DNA of 64,000 nucleotides, from NCBI RefSeq assembly GCF_954871325.1, contig NC_088775.1:4203475-4267474 (forward strand), written 5' to 3'. The notes under the pieces were generated by a model that worked only from the letters and a program-made list of their open reading frames with translations, was not told the origin of the DNA and ran no database searches. The position numbers and the translations under genes are program-made. The stretch is from Gordionus sp. m RMFG-2023. Taxonomy: Eukaryota; Nematomorpha; Gordioida; Chordodea; Parachordodidae. This document shows positions 61,551 through 64,000 of the stretch, in pieces (position 1 is the first letter of the stretch; each line of letters opens with the position of its first letter).

Positions 61551-62605
61551 CTATCCCATAGCTGTAATTAATACTTCGCTGGCGGAAGGATCGGAACTTC
61601 TTACGAGCATGTTGATTGTCACACCAGTCTCCGGCATGGCTACAATTTTTATCCTAGCTAATATATCGTGATTGCCTCTGTATATGCCTATTTTGCAATA
61701 AGGAAAAGGAAAGGTTATAAAAGTGATTTCTAAACAACCCTAGTTAATTTACCAAAGTTGTTTTAAAAAAATATCATTCAAATGTACAGATTACATGACA
61801 TAAAAAGGTATCTAGATAGATACTGTAACTTTAACAATTATATTATGTATCTTAATAGAAAATTTTATAAACATCAGAGACTTGCTCGAGGTACAACACG
61901 GCTCGGCCCAGATTCGTGAAAAAAAATTTCGGCCTGGCCTGGATTATTTCTTAAAAGTCATTTAGACCTGAATGTTTACAAAAATCTTACTATTAGGTAT
62001 TTTAATGAAATTATTTATAACTTTTTTTAAAAGTGCCAAATTTTTATGATAAGTAATAGTATATTATGTTATATATATAATCGCGATTTAAAATATTAGG
62101 CCAGGCCCGGGTATTTGAAAAATTTTTTAAAAAAAGGACCCGGACTCCAAAAAAAATTTGCCAAATATAATGATGATTTTTAAATTATTCATATTAACAA
62201 CCCGATAGGTAGAGAGTGTGAAGATTTTTGGATTCGGATACTTTGTCGGAACTATCGCAAGGTGACATGCCCAAGTACTGAATGAGCTTGATGATAGCAT
62301 CTTGATGTTTATTTTATTTTTTTAAATTGTAAACATTTTAAAATCCTATATCCCTATCACCAATATTTATATAAAAAAAAGTTTATGATATCTTCAGAGC
62401 TAAAACAAAATAATCATAAGTATTGAGATGTACACTGTCTACAGGAGTATTAGTATAAATGAATACCATGTAAGGTTTTAACGTTGGATAGCACGAAACT
62501 ATCTTCGAGTTCATTTTCCGGTCCCAATTCTTCCCATGACACGGAAAAGTTATGCTTGGTAATAGCCTTCATACTGTCACACACATTAAGTTCTATATCT
62601 TCCAA
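61551..62605 (-). CDS. COPG: coatomer subunit gamma, last three exons (5' part off window)
   Basis: Exons on the minus strand 62605-62467, 62300-62202 and 61687-61551 join in phase (donors GTATTC and GTTGTT) and end in TAG. Family knowledge: gamma-COP is part of the F-subcomplex of the COPI coat, which makes Golgi-to-ER and intra-Golgi vesicles, and its C-terminal appendage binds accessory factors. The sequence reads LEDIELNVCDSM, HNFSVSWEELGPENELEDSF, LIQYLGMSPCDSSDKV, NLHTLYLSGIYRGNHDILAR and ends GVTINMLVRSSDPSASEVLI then TAMG. Human COPG1 has FLGMHPCERSDKVPDNKN, HTLLLAGVFRGGHDVLVR and VTMQVTARSLEELPVDIILA at the same places. The upstream exons must lie beyond 64000, so everything from 62606 to the edge is probably one intron. 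The COPG1 or COPG2 distinction does not apply outside vertebrates. Confidence 0.93.
61880..62160. repeat. GGCCTGGCC-type GC-rich patch in the last COPG intron
   Basis: CGGCTCGGCCCAGATT and TCGGCCTGGCCTGG at the left, and GGCCAGGCCCGGGT at the right with AAAAAAGGACCCGG. Part of the dispersed GC-rich family. The two patches are roughly inverted, so the segment could be a foldback of about 280 bases. Confidence 0.5.
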
Positions 62606-64000
62606 CTTTTAATTAAGTAATTTATTTTTTTTTACAAAAAAAAATTTAGAAATAATTTGAAAATAATAAATTGAATCTCTTTCATTGATCTATTGAAACC
62701 ACTTTAATATTTTATATAATTCAAACATTCGTAGAACCACTAAATTACCGAGTTCAAAAATAGCTAAAACATCTAAAAATATCCTCAAAAAATGGCGGCT
62801 GATATGGTTCCCACACGAAATGGCCGAAGTAACCAAATATTTTTATACGTAATTTCTAATTTATAACATCACAAGTAATATAATAAAATTCTAATATAAT
62901 ACGATACTAATATAATATAAAATATAATAATAATTTTGTTTAATCAAGCGTCTTCGAAAATATTTGCAATGTAGTGGTTGGTGGTATTTATTGAGTTTTA
63001 CTTATTACTCCTACAAATAGTGAAGGTCAACGGTTATGTCCTATCGGTCTTAGACCGTGACCAGACTGATTTCCTGACCGATCTTTTTTTGTGGGCCGTG
63101 GTCCGGACTGGTCTTTTTATTTTTACGGTCTAGACCGCGACCCGGACCGGTCTTTCATAATTATTTAAGTTTGCTTTACTATTCAATTAATATAATTTTT
63201 TTGTATATTTTATTTTATGATATTTTTCTAGAGGTGTGATTTTAGATTTTGTTAATTTTTATTTTACAATATGAAAACCATAAGTTTGTCCAAGAAACAT
63301 TTTACTTATAGTCCCAATAAAAAACATAGAGTATGTGTTCACTGCAGTACCAAATTTAATGTATCGTCAGCAACAAGTAACAAAATAATTGTTTATAATT
63401 TTTTAAGCAATAAATTAATCAAAATAAGCAGTATTATTTAATATATTTTGGTTATTATCTATATAGTTCTATTTTTTCTTAAGAAACTGTTTGAATAATT
63501 CATTGTCAAAATAACTTAACCTTATTCTTAATAAAATAATTAAGTACCTTAAGCAGACATCTGATAAAACATAAAATATATAATTCTAATGAAAATGAAA
63601 ATATCTCAAAAACACAATCTACTCTTAATTTTAATATGCCCTTCACAAGCACAAATTTTAATATTATTGAATAAATTTTGTTGTTTATATAATACTCTTA
63701 TATTTAATAAAATGATAAAACAAATCAAATTAGGTTAAAAAAATATGTTCTTATTTAAGAGCACGGTCTGGGTCGATCTTTTTTAAGGACCGGGGTCCGG
63801 TCCGGGAGTATCGGTCTAGTTCGGGCCAAAGACCGGGCCGTGATTTTCACTACCTATAAATAATATCTTAATATTATTTTTTTAAAGGTTTCTAATGATT
63901 AATAAAGAATATGTTAATAACTTGTCTTACTAAACTTCTTGAATATATTTTTTTAAGTTTCATATTCTAATTACATTTTAATATGCAATTTAGAAAAATA
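62606..64000. other. probable COPG intron with a hAT insertion
   Basis: No coatomer exon is recognisable up to the right edge. The only notable item is the hAT-derived element at 63018-63852. Confidence 0.6.
63018..63852 (+). mobile_element. hAT-derived element with a BED-type zinc finger scrap
   Basis: TAGTGAAGGTCAACGG at the left and CCGTGATTTTCACTA at the right are imperfect inverted repeats. Flanking 8-mers CCTACAAA (63010-63017) and CCTATAAA (63853-63860) match at 7 of 8. Subterminal GGACCGGTC/GACCGGG words are dense on both sides. On the plus strand near 63272-63415, KHRVCVHCSTKFNVSSATSN has the C-x2-C spacing and TSN motif of a BED finger, after which the frame is lost. It is probably an internally deleted hAT. 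Confidence 0.75.

Overview
The window is AT-rich DNA from the nuclear genome of an animal, most likely an invertebrate. Genes are split by GT-AG introns, several only 39-61 bases long. One gene belongs to the heparan sulfate pathway, which is typical of animals. The rest is crowded with cut-and-paste DNA transposons and their non-autonomous derivatives. I cannot name the species. Nothing suggests bacteria: no operons, ribosome binding sites, CRISPR arrays or integrons.

I resolved four host genes by matching exon phases by eye. (1) 2609-3418 (+) is a complete three-exon ceramide-1-phosphate transfer protein (CPTP, GLTP fold), 242 aa. (2) 36304-40016 (+) is a three-exon heparan sulfate 6-O-sulfotransferase (HS6ST); its second exon carries a one-base frame break next to the 3'-phosphosulfate-binding loop. 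(3) 43763-51609 (-) is a complete eleven-exon mitochondrial glutamyl-tRNA(Gln) amidotransferase subunit A (GatA/QRSL1), 561 aa, with the Lys-Ser-Ser catalytic triad. (4) 61551-62605 (-) is the last three exons of coatomer gamma (COPG); the rest lies beyond the right edge. A fifth candidate is a cysteine-rich exon at about 24330-24464 (+) resembling a single IGFBP-type domain.

The rest is mostly repeats. hAT elements occur at 1-768, 3995-4879, 5274-5876, 12950-17876, 28300-29700, 51782-53134, 54350-56185 and 63018-63852; three have recognisable 8-bp target duplications in perfect or near-perfect form and two more are weaker. A short LTR element without genes (15244-17210) sits inside the 12950-17876 hAT. 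A decayed LINE runs on the minus strand at 18420-20880. A foldback MITE family with TA duplications, a PIF/Harbinger-like MITE family with TTA/TAA duplications, an internally deleted Tc1/mariner element, a separate Tc1/mariner N-terminal fragment and a Merlin/ISXO2-like fragment fill 29800-36113. Several are nested inside one another. Two further elements share termini of the TAGGGGAGAC type (5947-6839 and 21949-22909). Microsatellites, minisatellites and many runs of ten or more G stand out from the AT-rich background.

The host genes are unrelated housekeeping or secretory functions (lipid transfer, proteoglycan sulfation, mitochondrial translation, COPI transport) and do not form a functional cluster. 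I found no convincing new multi-gene system. The points most worth following up are the broken HS6ST reading frame, the nested and internally deleted transposons, the unusual GTTTTT splice donors, and the uncharacterised repeat families.
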